DNA of 51,783 bases, from the NCBI GenBank assembly GCA_016794345.1, contig JAEUKE010000245.1:1-51783 (forward strand), written 5' to 3'. Source of the DNA: Myxococcales bacterium (GTDB taxonomy: Bacteria > Myxococcota_A > Polyangia > Polyangiales > Polyangiaceae). The notes under the pieces were generated by a model, which was not told the origin of the DNA, searched no databases, and worked only from the letters and a program-made list of their open reading frames with translations. This document shows positions 1 to 7,965 of this stretch, one piece after another. Made by a program: the position numbers and the translations under genes. Numbering within the stretch: position 1 is the stretch's first letter; each line of letters opens with the position of its first letter.

Positions 1-61
1 AGGGCCCGAGTCGGTAGGCTCAACCCGTCCCGCCGAGGGGTGGGAACTCTGGAGGTCCTTC

Positions 62-652
62 ATGGATCGTGCGCGTGTCCTTCGGTACTTGGCAGCAGCG
101 GTGGTCACTCTGGCCATCGGACAGGGAGTTGCGATCGCGCAGTCGCCTCCTGCGACGCCGCCTGCGGGCGACCCGGGTACGGACGTGAACGCGGGGCTCC
201 AGCGGCAGGCCAACCTCTCCCCGAAGGAGCAGCTGACCCAGGCGGACTCGGACCTCGCCCGGATGGAACAGAGCCGGTCGACCGTCCGGCGGCAGCTGAT
301 GGAAGCCCGCGAGAAGCGCGACGTCGTCAAGACGCTCTGCCTGAACGACAAGCTCACCCAGCTCAACGTGGCCGTGACGTCGGCCCAGGAGCGGCGCGAC
401 GCGCTCGCCGCCGCAGCCAAGCGCGGCGAGGCGGACCTCGCCACACACGAGTTCACGATCCTCTCCGTCCTTCGCCAGCGCGCGGACCAGCTCTCGACCG
501 AGGCCAACCAGTGCATCGGGGAAGAGGTGGGCGTCGTCGGCCAGTCGTCGGTCACGGTGGACATCACCGACCTCCCGGAAGAGGACCCGTCGGAGTACCC
601 GAACTTCGGGGTCGTGGTGGAGCCGCCGACCTGCTCGAGCTGTTACAACTGA
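62..652 (+). CDS. Secreted coiled-coil protein, function unknown
   Basis: Predicted 196-residue exported protein. Residues 1-27 form a basic start, a hydrophobic core (YLAAAVVTLAIGQGVAIAQ) and a likely signal peptidase site after AIA-Q. The middle (about 55-165) is rich in Arg, Glu, Ala and Leu with few helix breakers and looks like a long helical coiled coil. Cys residues sit at about 114 and 151 and at the extreme C terminus (CSSC). The start is supported by a strong GGAGG ribosome site at 51-55, six bases before the ATG. I recognise no named family. It lies 224 bp upstream of an outer-membrane barrel and a polysaccharide export lipoprotein on the same strand, so a periplasmic or envelope role next to that pair is possible, but this is inference from position only. 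Confidence 0.75.
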   Translation: MDRARVLRYLAAAVVTLAIGQGVAIAQSPPATPPAGDPGTDVNAGLQRQANLSPKEQLTQADSDLARMEQSRSTVRRQLMEAREKRDVVKTLCLNDKLTQLNVAVTSAQERRDALAAAAKRGEADLATHEFTILSVLRQRADQLSTEANQCIGEEVGVVGQSSVTVDITDLPEEDPSEYPNFGVVVEPPTCSSCYN

Positions 653-669
653 CCGCCTGACACACGCCG

Positions 670-687
670 CCGAGCGCTCGCGCTCGG
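670..687 (+). terminator. Short perfect hairpin after the first gene
   Basis: Two 7-bp arms (CCGAGCG and CGCTCGG) enclose a CTCG loop, 18 bp after the stop of the coiled-coil gene. No T-run follows, so it is at best a weak intrinsic terminator or an RNA 3-prime stabiliser. In GC-rich DNA such hairpins also arise by chance. Confidence 0.3.
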
Positions 688-876
688 GCGTCGCCGGAGC
701 GGCCACGCCAGCCGAGACGGCGGCGCAAGGCCCGTGATGGTGCGGGACACGGTGGGTGTTGGGGGTTGCGACCCGAACGGGACCTGGATAGAAAGCATGT
801 GCGTTGCTTTACTTCGTGGCGCGCTCGGTGTTGTCGACGGGCTCTCCCGAACCTCTGGTTGGCATACCGAGTGGGC

Positions 877-2226
877 ATGAGTCGATCCTCGATCACCCGT
901 TACTTCCTCGCCGCTGCGGCCTTCGTGGCTCTCTGGTTCCTGGCTCTGCCGGCGGAAGCGCAGGTGCAGCCCTGGCTGGCGGATCGGCGCTACACGGAAG
1001 GCCGCGGTATCGAAGTCGGGGACTTCGAGCTGCACCCCGGTATCGCCGCTGAGTTCGGCTACGACTCGAACTTCTTCCAGCGCGCGGACGACGAGGACCC
1101 GATCGGCTCGCTGCGCCTGCGCATCACGCCCTCCTTTTCGGTGAGCACGCTCTCGGCGCGGCGCCGCGGGGACGACGCGCCCCCGCCCATCGTCGCGTTC
1201 CGCGCTGGAATCTATGCGACGTACGAGGAGTACTTCCCGGTCTCCGGCAGCGAGGGCGGGCAAGACCTGCTGCGCGACAACCGCAACCTCGGCGGCCGCG
1301 TCGACTTCAACCTCGACATCGCGCCGGGCCGCGTCGTGTTCGGCAACGTGCACGGCGGCTTCACGCGCAACCTGCAGTCGAACGATATCGGCCTGAGCGA
1401 CGGCGCGAACTTCCACCGCCTCTTGCCCGACGGCGGCGCCGAGATCGGCTTCGCGCCGGGCGGCGGCATGTTCGACTGGCGCTTCGGCTACAACTTCTAT
1501 GGCACGCTCTTCGAGTCGAGCGACTTCTCGGAGTTCAACAACTTCAACCACGAGGTGACGACGCGCGGTCGCTGGCGTTTCCTGCCGCGCTCGGCGCTCA
1601 CGTTCGACGGTCGGTTCTCCTTCATCGACTACCCCGACGACACCCTCAAGACCGACTCCCACCCGATGCGCGCGCGCGTCGGGTACAACGGCCTCATCAC
1701 GAACTCCTTCGCCCTGCTGGTCATGGGCGGCTGGGGTGCCAGCTTCTACACGCCCACCCCGCAGGAGGACTTCGACAGCTTCATCGGCCAGGCCGAGGTG
1801 AAGTGGCTCATCACGCCGTCGCCCAGCACCGACCCGGCAGCCGCCTCGCTCTCGCTCAGCTCGCTCGCCGCGGGCTTCGTCCGCGACTTCGCGGACTCGT
1901 ACATCGGCACGTACGAGGAGCAGAACCGCGGGTACGTGAAGTTCTCGTACCTCTTCGCCGGGCGCTTCCTCCTCGTCATCGACGGTGGCGTGGCGGCGGT
2001 CCTCTACCCGCGAATCGAACGGTTCAACGAGGACCCGTTCACCGCCATCCGGGTGGACGCATCGGCCTTCGGCGAATACCGCTTCACGGACTACTTCGGC
2101 GTGAACGCCACGGTGCGCTACAACACCAACATTACCGACACCGTGCTCGAGTCGGCCGGTGGCCAACCCGAGAACCTGCAGTGGCAAAAGTTTCAGGCGT
2201 ACCTCGGCGCTCGTTTCCTCTGGTAA
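877..2226 (+). CDS. Outer-membrane beta-barrel protein (Wzp-like candidate)
   Basis: 449 residues with a clear signal peptide (residues 1-31, ending LPAEAQ). After it come many short alternating hydrophobic/polar strands ending in aromatics, for example around FEYGYDSNFF-, GRWRFLPRSALTF- and YVKFSYLFAGRF-type segments, and the chain ends in FQAYLGARFLW. A terminal aromatic strand of this kind is typical of BAM-inserted barrels. The ATG at 877 is preferred over upstream starts because it begins the signal peptide. The next gene, a short Wza-like export protein, starts inside this one (46-bp overlap), which implies translational coupling. In Myxococcus xanthus, barrel proteins of this size (Wzp) partner with export proteins that lack their own outer-membrane helix. 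The pair here fits that pattern, but homology to Wzp was not tested. Confidence 0.8.
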   Translation: MSRSSITRYFLAAAAFVALWFLALPAEAQVQPWLADRRYTEGRGIEVGDFELHPGIAAEFGYDSNFFQRADDEDPIGSLRLRITPSFSVSTLSARRRGDDAPPPIVAFRAGIYATYEEYFPVSGSEGGQDLLRDNRNLGGRVDFNLDIAPGRVVFGNVHGGFTRNLQSNDIGLSDGANFHRLLPDGGAEIGFAPGGGMFDWRFGYNFYGTLFESSDFSEFNNFNHEVTTRGRWRFLPRSALTFDGRFSFIDYPDDTLKTDSHPMRARVGYNGLITNSFALLVMGGWGASFYTPTPQEDFDSFIGQAEVKWLITPSPSTDPAAASLSLSSLAAGFVRDFADSYIGTYEEQNRGYVKFSYLFAGRFLLVIDGGVAAVLYPRIERFNEDPFTAIRVDASAFGEYRFTDYFGVNATVRYNTNITDTVLESAGGQPENLQWQKFQAYLGARFLW

Positions 2227-2822
2227 GAGCGCCGCTCGTCCTCGTCCTGCTGCTGTGGTGCGCGCTCGGGCTTCTCGGGTGCTCGGGAGCCGGGCGCGGG
2301 GTGGACCTGCCGCCGCCCGAGTTCTCCACGACGCTCGGTCCGGGGGATGAGTTCGAGCTTCGCATCGTCCCGGTGCGCGACGGGATCCCCAAGTCGTTCC
2401 AGGTTCAGCCTGACGGAATGGTCAGCATTCCCTACCTGAGCCGGATCAAGGTGGAGGGCCTCGAGCCACACGAGGTCGAGAAGCTCGTCCACGACGAGCT
2501 CATCAAGCAGGAGATCTTCACGAACCCGAGCATCTCGGTCGTCGTGGCGGCGTACCGCTCGAAGAAGGTCGAGATCCTCGGTCAGGTGAACAAGCCCGAC
2601 GCCTACCCGTTCACGCAGGGCATGACGCTCCTGCGCCTCGTGTCCCTCGCGGGCGGAACGAAGGAGCTCGCGGACGACGACTCGGTGACCATCCGCCGCA
2701 AGCTGAAGAACGGCACCGTGAAGGTGGTCGAGGTCTCGCTCGACGACATCATCGCAAACCGGATCTCCGACATCCCGCTCCAGGCGGGGGACTCGGTGAA
2801 CGTCCCCAAGACCGCGCTCTAG
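2181..2822 (+). CDS. Polysaccharide export lipoprotein, short Wza/OPX class
   Basis: 213 residues. A basic N terminus and hydrophobic stretch end in the lipobox LLGC (Cys about 33), so it is probably a lipoprotein. Residues about 45-135 match the polysaccharide export (Poly_export, PES) domain: LGPGDEFELRI, then QVQPDGMVSIPYLSRIKVEGL, then ISVVVAAYRSKKVEILGQV. A SLBB-type segment follows (GQVNKPDAYPF..GMTLLRLVSLAGG) and the protein ends in PLQAGDSVNVP. It stops there, without the C-terminal amphipathic helix that lets E. coli Wza cross the outer membrane. The GTG at 2181 is chosen because it gives a complete lipoprotein signal. It overlaps the barrel gene, and no better start lies downstream. 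Role: periplasmic conduit for polysaccharide secretion, presumably docking with the barrel. Confidence 0.85.
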   Translation: MAKVSGVPRRSFPLVRAPLVLVLLLWCALGLLGCSGAGRGVDLPPPEFSTTLGPGDEFELRIVPVRDGIPKSFQVQPDGMVSIPYLSRIKVEGLEPHEVEKLVHDELIKQEIFTNPSISVVVAAYRSKKVEILGQVNKPDAYPFTQGMTLLRLVSLAGGTKELADDDSVTIRRKLKNGTVKVVEVSLDDIIANRISDIPLQAGDSVNVPKTAL

Positions 2823-2849
2823 CAGCCGCGCCGGCTCTCGTGCAGCCGG

Positions 2850-3605
2850 TCAGTTCTTGCGCTGCAGCTCCCAGTGTCGCTTGCCGTCGACGACGGCGGG
2901 CTCCTCCATGCGGAGCATGCTGAGGGCGACCTCGCGGACACGCCCGTCGCGCTCCTGCTGGAGGCGGATCCGTTCGCCGTCGCTCATCACGACCAGACAC
3001 CGACCGAACGCGAAGTGCGTGACGATGTCGCCCTCCTCCGGGTAGACCTCGGGGCCGAGCTCGCGCTGCGGGCGCTTGGGCAAGAGCGGGGAAGGGGCCG
3101 TCCCCGTCGGGGCAGCGCTGGGCGAGCTCATGGTCCCCGAGCTCATGGTCCCCGGGTTCGAGGGCGGCTGGGCCGGTCGCGCCGGCGTGGGCTCGCGGTC
3201 GGGCAGGACCGCCGCTGGCTGGGAGCTTCTCGAAGCGGGCAGGGCGAGCCCCTGGGCAACCGAGGCCCGGACGCGCGCCGTCACCACGCGACCGGCCGCG
3301 AGCACGCCACCCACGTGTTGCGGGCCGGCGGCCGACTCCCGCGCGAGGTGGACGTAGAGCGTGCACTCACCCGCCGCCGTCACGTAACCCTGGGCCGAGA
3401 GCATGTCCCAGTGGCCGCCGAGGCGACGTTCGGTCCGGCTGCCGTCCTCCGACAGGACGCGCACGCTCGGATCACGGATCTCGCCGCTCGCCTCGACCAC
3501 CGTCCCCTGCTCCAGGGACGCGCCCAGCGCGCGCAGCGCGGTCACGAGGTCCTCCCCGGAATCGGGGGTCATCATCACCCACCTGCTCAGCTCGGTCGTG
3601 TCCAC
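2850..3605 (-). CDS. PPC (DUF296)-like domain protein with a C-terminal extension
   Basis: 251 residues, no signal peptide. Residues about 12-118 resemble the PPC/DUF296 fold: GEDLVTALRALGASL, a SGEIRDPSVRVL strand, a LSAQGYVTAAGE strand, and the characteristic QHVGGVLAAGRVVTARVR end (compare GGHLLEGRV in the family). A Pro/Ser/Ala-rich linker (about 125-180) contains a tandem GTMSS pair. The last 60 residues (EEGDIVTHFAFGRCLVVMSDGERIRLQQE) form a second small domain that I do not recognise. The gene starts 15 bp after the OmpA/TSP3 gene on the same strand, so the two are probably co-transcribed. PPC domains occur in DNA-binding and other proteins; the function here is unknown. Confidence 0.6.
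   Translation of the reverse strand: MDTTELSRWVMMTPDSGEDLVTALRALGASLEQGTVVEASGEIRDPSVRVLSEDGSRTERRLGGHWDMLSAQGYVTAAGECTLYVHLARESAAGPQHVGGVLAAGRVVTARVRASVAQGLALPASRSSQPAAVLPDREPTPARPAQPPSNPGTMSSGTMSSPSAAPTGTAPSPLLPKRPQRELGPEVYPEEGDIVTHFAFGRCLVVMSDGERIRLQQERDGRVREVALSMLRMEEPAVVDGKRHWELQRKN
3124..3153. repeat. Two perfect 15-bp tandem copies in the PPC-like gene
   Basis: GAGCTCATGGTCCCC occurs twice head to tail. It stays in frame and encodes the duplicated GTMSS in the linker, so it could be a slippage site that changes linker length without changing frame. Confidence 0.8.
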
Positions 3606-3620
3606 GTCTTCGTTCCTTTG

Positions 3621-5567
3621 TCAGGGTGGCGGCGGTGTCGTCACGCTCATCTCGATCTGATCTTCGGGGTGCTTCCGAGGCGACTCGAGATCACCCGCGA
3701 CCGCGTTCACGCGATCCGATGGGAGGCCGGCCTTCATCAGCGCCGAGCGAACCGCGTCGGCACGCGCGGAGGCGAGGCGCTCGGCGCGAGCCGACTTGTC
3801 GCCGGCTTTGTCGGGGAAGGCCTCCACGACGAGCAGGGCGCGCTCGCGCGTCGCGAGCAGCTTGGCCAGGACCGAGAGAGCGCGCGCCATCTCGGGCGGC
3901 ACGGCCGAGCTCCCGGGCGCGAAGCGCGGGGCGGCCGAGAAGCCCACGTGGCCGTCGCGGCCGATGCTCACGAGGTTCTTCGAGCCGGCTTCGGGGCAGC
4001 CGTCCTCATCGGCTTGTCCGTCGAGCGTCTCGGCTGCGTCGGGGCACTTGTCCTTCGCGTCGAGGACGCCATCGGCGTCGTTGTCGGGGTCCGGGCAGCC
4101 GTCCGCGTCCTCGAAGCCGTCTTTGTCTTCGCGCTCGTTCGGGCACTTGTCCGCGGTGTCGGGGATGCCGTCGGCGTCGTTGTCCGGGTCGGGGCAGCCG
4201 TCGTCGTCGCGGAAGCCGTCCTTGTCTTCGGCGCCGGCCGGACAGGTGTCGCGTTCGTCGAGGATGCCGTCGCCGTCGTTGTCGGGGTCGGGGCAGCCGT
4301 CGTCGTCGCGGAAGCCGTCTTTGTCCTCGGACTCGTTGCGGCACTTGTCGCTCTCGTCCGGGACGCCGTCGCGATCGTCGTCCACGTCGGGGCAGCCGTC
4401 CGCGTCGTCGAAGCCGTCCATCGTCTCGGCTTCGTCGCGGCACCTGTCGGACGTGTCGGGGATGCGGTCGCCGTCGTTGTCGGGATCGGGACAGCCGTCC
4501 GCGTCCTCGAAGGCGTCTTTGTCCTCGGGCACCGAGACACACGCGTCGTCACGATCGAGCACGCCGTCCGAGTCGGTGTCGAGGCCACGCGGCGCGTACG
4601 ACACACCGAAAGAGAACCGGAAGCGCGGCGCGGTCGCGCCTGCATCCGTGAACGGGATGGGGCCGCCGCCTGCGACGAACCCGCCCAGGTCGCCGCCGAG
4701 GCCGGGTGCCATGCGCGCCGAGACGATCCATTCGCCCGGAACGAGCAGGGGCTGATCTTCCCCCTGACCAGCTGCGGTCACGAGCGCGAACGCCTCGGCG
4801 CCGGCGCTTAGGCCGAGCGGCTCCCAGATGTCGACGTAGGCTCCGAGGGACGTGTTGATCTGCGTTCCCCAGGTGGCCTGGCCGAGCTCTTCCTCCGGGC
4901 GGATTCGCGCGCCGACCTCCGCCGCCACGGTCAGGCGATCGTAGCGATAGTCCGCCGTGAGCGCGGGGACGGCCGTGCCGGCGCGAGCCCCGCCGAACGC
5001 GTCGCCCTCACCGAAGGGCGCGGTGAACTCGAAGCGCCCGACGAGCGAAAGGCCGTCCGCGTCGGCGCGCCTCGGCCGCGGCAAGATGGCGAGGGCGAGC
5101 CCGAAGCGCGCGTCGCGCATGACGCTACGCGGGAGGTCGTCTTCGCCCCCGAGCAGCGCCTCATAGCCGTCGCCGTCCTGGTAGAGCGTGACGGGCGCGG
5201 CGGCGGTCAGCTCGAGCCTGTCCGTCACGCCGAGCGCGAAGAGGAACGTCGCGTTGAAGAGGTTGTCGACGACGTACACGTCGCGCCCCTCCGGATCGGG
5301 GCCCTGCGCTTCGAACCGGAGCGGCCGCGACGAGTAGCTCCCAGCCAGGCCGAAGGCGACCTGTCCGGGCGGGGTCGTCAGCGCCGAGCCGATGGAGAGG
5401 AACGGTCCGCTGCCCGGGCGGAGCCAGAGGTTGTCGACGTCGATGCAGGTCGAGAAACGGAGGTCGCCCGAGCGCGGTCGTGGGGCGCAGTCGTCGCCGC
5501 GCGCCTCGCTGGCGCTCGAGAGCGCAGCGAACGCGAGGCCGGACACGACCCAGGTCAGGGCTCGCAT
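3621..5567 (-). CDS. OmpA-family outer-membrane protein with thrombospondin type 3 repeats
   Basis: 648 residues. A signal peptide spans residues 1-24 (ending SEARG). Residues about 35-328 look like an outer-membrane barrel with repeated amphipathic strands. Residues 330-528 hold six TSP3-like calcium-binding units of about 33 residues, each with the pattern DPDNDGDGIxD..DxC...ED.DGF.D.DGCP. The C-terminal part (about 535-645) is OmpA-like (FAPGSSAVPPEMARALSVLAKLL, then AERLASARADAVRSALMKAG), which usually contacts peptidoglycan. The order barrel, TSP3 stalk, OmpA is common in Myxococcota. The OmpA part lacks a clear NxxLSxxRA motif (it has ARAERLASARA), so peptidoglycan binding is less certain. 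It probably shares a transcript with the PPC-like gene downstream. Its start lies only 30 bp from the divergent maf gene. Confidence 0.85.
   Translation of the reverse strand: MRALTWVVSGLAFAALSSASEARGDDCAPRPRSGDLRFSTCIDVDNLWLRPGSGPFLSIGSALTTPPGQVAFGLAGSYSSRPLRFEAQGPDPEGRDVYVVDNLFNATFLFALGVTDRLELTAAAPVTLYQDGDGYEALLGGEDDLPRSVMRDARFGLALAILPRPRRADADGLSLVGRFEFTAPFGEGDAFGGARAGTAVPALTADYRYDRLTVAAEVGARIRPEEELGQATWGTQINTSLGAYVDIWEPLGLSAGAEAFALVTAAGQGEDQPLLVPGEWIVSARMAPGLGGDLGGFVAGGGPIPFTDAGATAPRFRFSFGVSYAPRGLDTDSDGVLDRDDACVSVPEDKDAFEDADGCPDPDNDGDRIPDTSDRCRDEAETMDGFDDADGCPDVDDDRDGVPDESDKCRNESEDKDGFRDDDGCPDPDNDGDGILDERDTCPAGAEDKDGFRDDDGCPDPDNDADGIPDTADKCPNEREDKDGFEDADGCPDPDNDADGVLDAKDKCPDAAETLDGQADEDGCPEAGSKNLVSIGRDGHVGFSAAPRFAPGSSAVPPEMARALSVLAKLLATRERALLVVEAFPDKAGDKSARAERLASARADAVRSALMKAGLPSDRVNAVAGDLESPRKHPEDQIEMSVTTPPPP
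3984..4580 (-). repeat. Six TSP3 coding repeats of about 99 bp
   Basis: Six successive 31-33-codon units inside the OmpA-family gene, each ending in a DGCP motif and dense in Asp. At the protein level they are presumed calcium-binding thrombospondin type 3 units. At the DNA level they are similar enough to allow unequal recombination. Confidence 0.8.
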
Positions 5568-5597
5568 GCGGTTCCGTGTCTACCAAAGGGAGCGCCG

Positions 5598-6260
5598 GTG
5601 AGCTACAGCGCAATGCACTCCGTGCCTCGACACAGCCTCCCCGAGCTGCCCTTGCTCCTCGCGTCCGCGTCCCCTCGCCGGCGCGAGCTCCTGGAGCGCG
5701 TGGGCCTCCCGCTCGTCGTCCTCGCGGTCGACGTCGACGAAACACCGCTCCCCGCCGAGCCTGCCGCGGCTTACGTGGAGCGCGTCACCCTCGCCAAGCT
5801 GGCGGCCGCGGGGCAGGCCGCCTCGGCCCGAGGAATCGGTCACGCTGCCTGTCTCGTCGCGGACACGACGGTCGTGGTCGACGGCGCCATCCTGGGCAAG
5901 CCCGCCGACGCATCGGAGGGCGCCGCGATGATTCGTGCGATCGCCGGGCGGGCCCACGAGGTGTCGACCCGGTTCGCGATCGCGCTCGCCGGACAGGCCG
6001 GGGTCGCCCACGCCCAGACCGTGACCACGCGGGTTCACGTCCGCGCGCTCGACGAGGACTTCATCGCGCGGTACGTGGCCACCGGAGAGGGGCGCGACAA
6101 GGCCGGCGGCTACGCGATCCAAGGGCTCTTCTCGTCGGCCATCCCTCGGATCGAGGGCTCGTACACGAACGTCGTCGGCTTGCCCGTGTCGGAGGTCGTC
6201 GAGGCGCTCGAGGCGCTGGCCGTCCTCGCGCGCTTCCCGCTCGTCGAGGCGGCTCGGTGA
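5598..6260 (+). CDS. maf: Maf-family nucleotide pyrophosphatase
   Basis: 220 residues, cytoplasmic. It has the Maf signature ASASPRRRELLERVG (residues about 18-32), then VDETPL, AKLAA, VADTTVVVDG and LGKPAD, and the C-terminal GGYAIQG..FI..IEGSYTNVVGLP. Maf proteins hydrolyse non-canonical or modified NTPs to NMP and pyrophosphate, acting as house-cleaning enzymes; which NTP is preferred cannot be read from the sequence. The GTG start is supported by an AAGGGAG ribosome site a few bases upstream. The stop overlaps the start of the following glycosyltransferase gene (GTGA), so the two are translationally coupled. The promoter must lie in or next to the 5-prime end of the divergent OmpA-family gene, only 30 bp away. 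Confidence 0.92.
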   Translation: MSYSAMHSVPRHSLPELPLLLASASPRRRELLERVGLPLVVLAVDVDETPLPAEPAAAYVERVTLAKLAAAGQAASARGIGHAACLVADTTVVVDGAILGKPADASEGAAMIRAIAGRAHEVSTRFAIALAGQAGVAHAQTVTTRVHVRALDEDFIARYVATGEGRDKAGGYAIQGLFSSAIPRIEGSYTNVVGLPVSEVVEALEALAVLARFPLVEAAR

Positions 6261-7669
6261 CAGGCGGCCCGCCCGGGGCGCCTCCGGCCCAGGCGCCGCG
6301 TCGCTTCGAGGACACCGCCGTCGTCGCGGCGGTCGCGCTCGTCGCGCGCCTCGCCTTCGTCGTGTGGGCCTGGAACCGGATCGGGCCCGTGGCCGACGGG
6401 ACCTACTACGACACAATCGCTCGGCGCCTCGCGTCCGGCTTCGGCTACACGTGGCAATGGCCTGACGGTACTGTCACGCCCGCGGCTCACTATCCGGTCG
6501 GCTATCCGGCGCTCGTCGCCTTCGCGTACCGGATCGGCGGCGCGCACCCGGGTGTCGCCATGGTGCCGGGGGCGCTGCTCGGTGCGCTCGGCGCCGCGGC
6601 CCTCCATCGCGCCGTCGCCGGTCGGACCACGCGCCGGACGGCGCTCGCCGTGGGCCTCGCCTTCGCCCTGCACCCCGCGCTCCTCTCGTACACGCCGGCG
6701 CTGATGACCGAAGGCATCACCGCCTCCCTCCTCGCGATCGCGCTCTACCTCGGCGCGCGCGCGTCCGAGCGGGGGCTCGGGCGCGCCGCGCTTTTCGGCG
6801 TCGTCATCGGTCTGGTCACCTATGTCCGGCCGCAGAACATCGTGTTCGCCCCCGTCTTCCCGCTCGCGGGGTTCCTCACGGCCAGCTGGAGCAAGGCGCG
6901 GCTCGGTCGCGCGCTCGTCGCCGCCGGGGTCGCGACGGTCGTCGCGTTCGCCGTCCTCGCCCCTTGGACGGCGCGAAACTGCAGCTCGATGGGCCGATGT
7001 GCGCTCGTCAGCGTGAACGGCGGTTGGAACCTCCTCATCGGGACCGATCCCGACGCGGGCGGGTCCTGGGCGCCGATCAAGGTCCCCGAGCCCTGCCGCG
7101 AGGTGTGGGACGAGGCCGCGAAGGACACGTGTTTCGGAGACGCCGCGCGCCGGACCATCCGCGAGCACCCGCTCGCCTGGGCCGCGCTCGCACCGCAGAA
7201 GCTCGCCGTCACCTTCGAGTACTTCGGCGCCGGGCCCTGGTACCTCCACGCGGCCAACCCCGCTGCGTTCGGCGACGGCGCCAAGACGGTCTGGGGAGCG
7301 CTCGAGACCCTGGTCCAGCGGCTCCTCCTGGCCGCCGGGCTGGTGAAGATCATCCGCTTGCTCGAGCCGGCGGTCCGCCGCGTGCCGGGGCGCTGGGGGC
7401 GACTCTGGGCGCCGCTCGCCGCGGTCGCCCTCTGTCTCTCGGGGACGCTGGCCGTGCTGGCCCTCGCCGCGCTTGCCCTCGTCGCGTCGGTCCATCCTCA
7501 GACCCGCCGGCTCGTCGCCGCGGACGTGCCCGCTGCGGCGGCGCTCATCCTCCTGACGGCCGGCATTCACGCCGCGTTTTTCGGCGCGGGGCGCTACGGG
7601 CTGGTCGTCATCCCCGCGGTGATCGCGCTCTTTTGCCCCCGGGCTCGGGACGACGCACCCGGCTTTTGA
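6257..7669 (+). CDS. GT-C type membrane glycosyltransferase (family 39-like)
   Basis: 470 residues, polytopic membrane protein with roughly ten hydrophobic segments. The first (VVAAVALVARLAFVVWAW) is followed by a periplasmic loop DGTYYDTIARRLASGFGYTW..YPVGYP, typical of the PMT_2/glycosyltransferase 39 superfamily, in which an early acidic residue (here in VADGTYYD) is catalytic. The conserved motifs P..YP..Y, GITASLLAIALYLG and VTYVRPQN support it. Such enzymes transfer a sugar from a polyprenyl-phosphate donor to lipid, glycan or protein on the periplasmic side. Donor and acceptor are unknown. The GTG start at 6257 shares bases with the maf stop (GTGA). No polysaccharide cluster flanks it apart from the export pair 4 kb away. 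Confidence 0.75.
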   Translation: MTGGPPGAPPAQAPRRFEDTAVVAAVALVARLAFVVWAWNRIGPVADGTYYDTIARRLASGFGYTWQWPDGTVTPAAHYPVGYPALVAFAYRIGGAHPGVAMVPGALLGALGAAALHRAVAGRTTRRTALAVGLAFALHPALLSYTPALMTEGITASLLAIALYLGARASERGLGRAALFGVVIGLVTYVRPQNIVFAPVFPLAGFLTASWSKARLGRALVAAGVATVVAFAVLAPWTARNCSSMGRCALVSVNGGWNLLIGTDPDAGGSWAPIKVPEPCREVWDEAAKDTCFGDAARRTIREHPLAWAALAPQKLAVTFEYFGAGPWYLHAANPAAFGDGAKTVWGALETLVQRLLLAAGLVKIIRLLEPAVRRVPGRWGRLWAPLAAVALCLSGTLAVLALAALALVASVHPQTRRLVAADVPAAAALILLTAGIHAAFFGAGRYGLVVIPAVIALFCPRARDDAPGF

Positions 7670-7701
7670 CATCCAGGCCCGAACCCGGGCATCCTTCTTT
7701 C

Positions 7702-7965
7702 ATGCCGCTGATCGAGACCGAAGAAGCCGCGCGCCGGCTTGCCCGCGCCATCGCGAGCGATCTGTCCCTCTACAACGAGGAGAAGATCGTGAAGGGCATC
7801 CAGGAGGACGACCTCTTCACCAGCCTCGCCGAGGAGATCGAAGAGGGCAGGGCCCTCTACAAGAGCCGCGTCTCCGCGGATCTCTACCACAAGAATTTCT
7901 ACGACCGCGCCCTCGTCGACATCCTCGTGAAGTCGAAGGGGCACGTCAAATCGAAGGTCTGGTAG
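7702..7965 (+). CDS. Small conserved-looking cytoplasmic protein, function unknown
   Basis: 87 residues, charged and mostly helical, without a signal peptide or cysteines. Segments LARAIASDLSLYNEEKI and FYDRALVDILVKSKGHV suggest a compact helical protein ending in a basic tail. I do not assign a family. The ATG lies 32 bp after the glycosyltransferase stop, so it may be the last gene of the maf transcript. Its 3-prime end overlaps the convergent RluA gene by 20 bp. Confidence 0.65.
   Translation: MPLIETEEAARRLARAIASDLSLYNEEKIVKGIQEDDLFTSLAEEIEEGRALYKSRVSADLYHKNFYDRALVDILVKSKGHVKSKVW

Noticed and set aside
3984..4580. CRISPR-like array of repeats
   Set aside because: The repeats are 99-bp coding units of the TSP3 type without spacer/repeat alternation.
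2874..4811. Long plus-strand open frame over the OmpA/TSP3 and PPC-like genes
   Set aside because: It is Arg/Ala-rich shadow translation; the minus strand has clear domains and a signal peptide.
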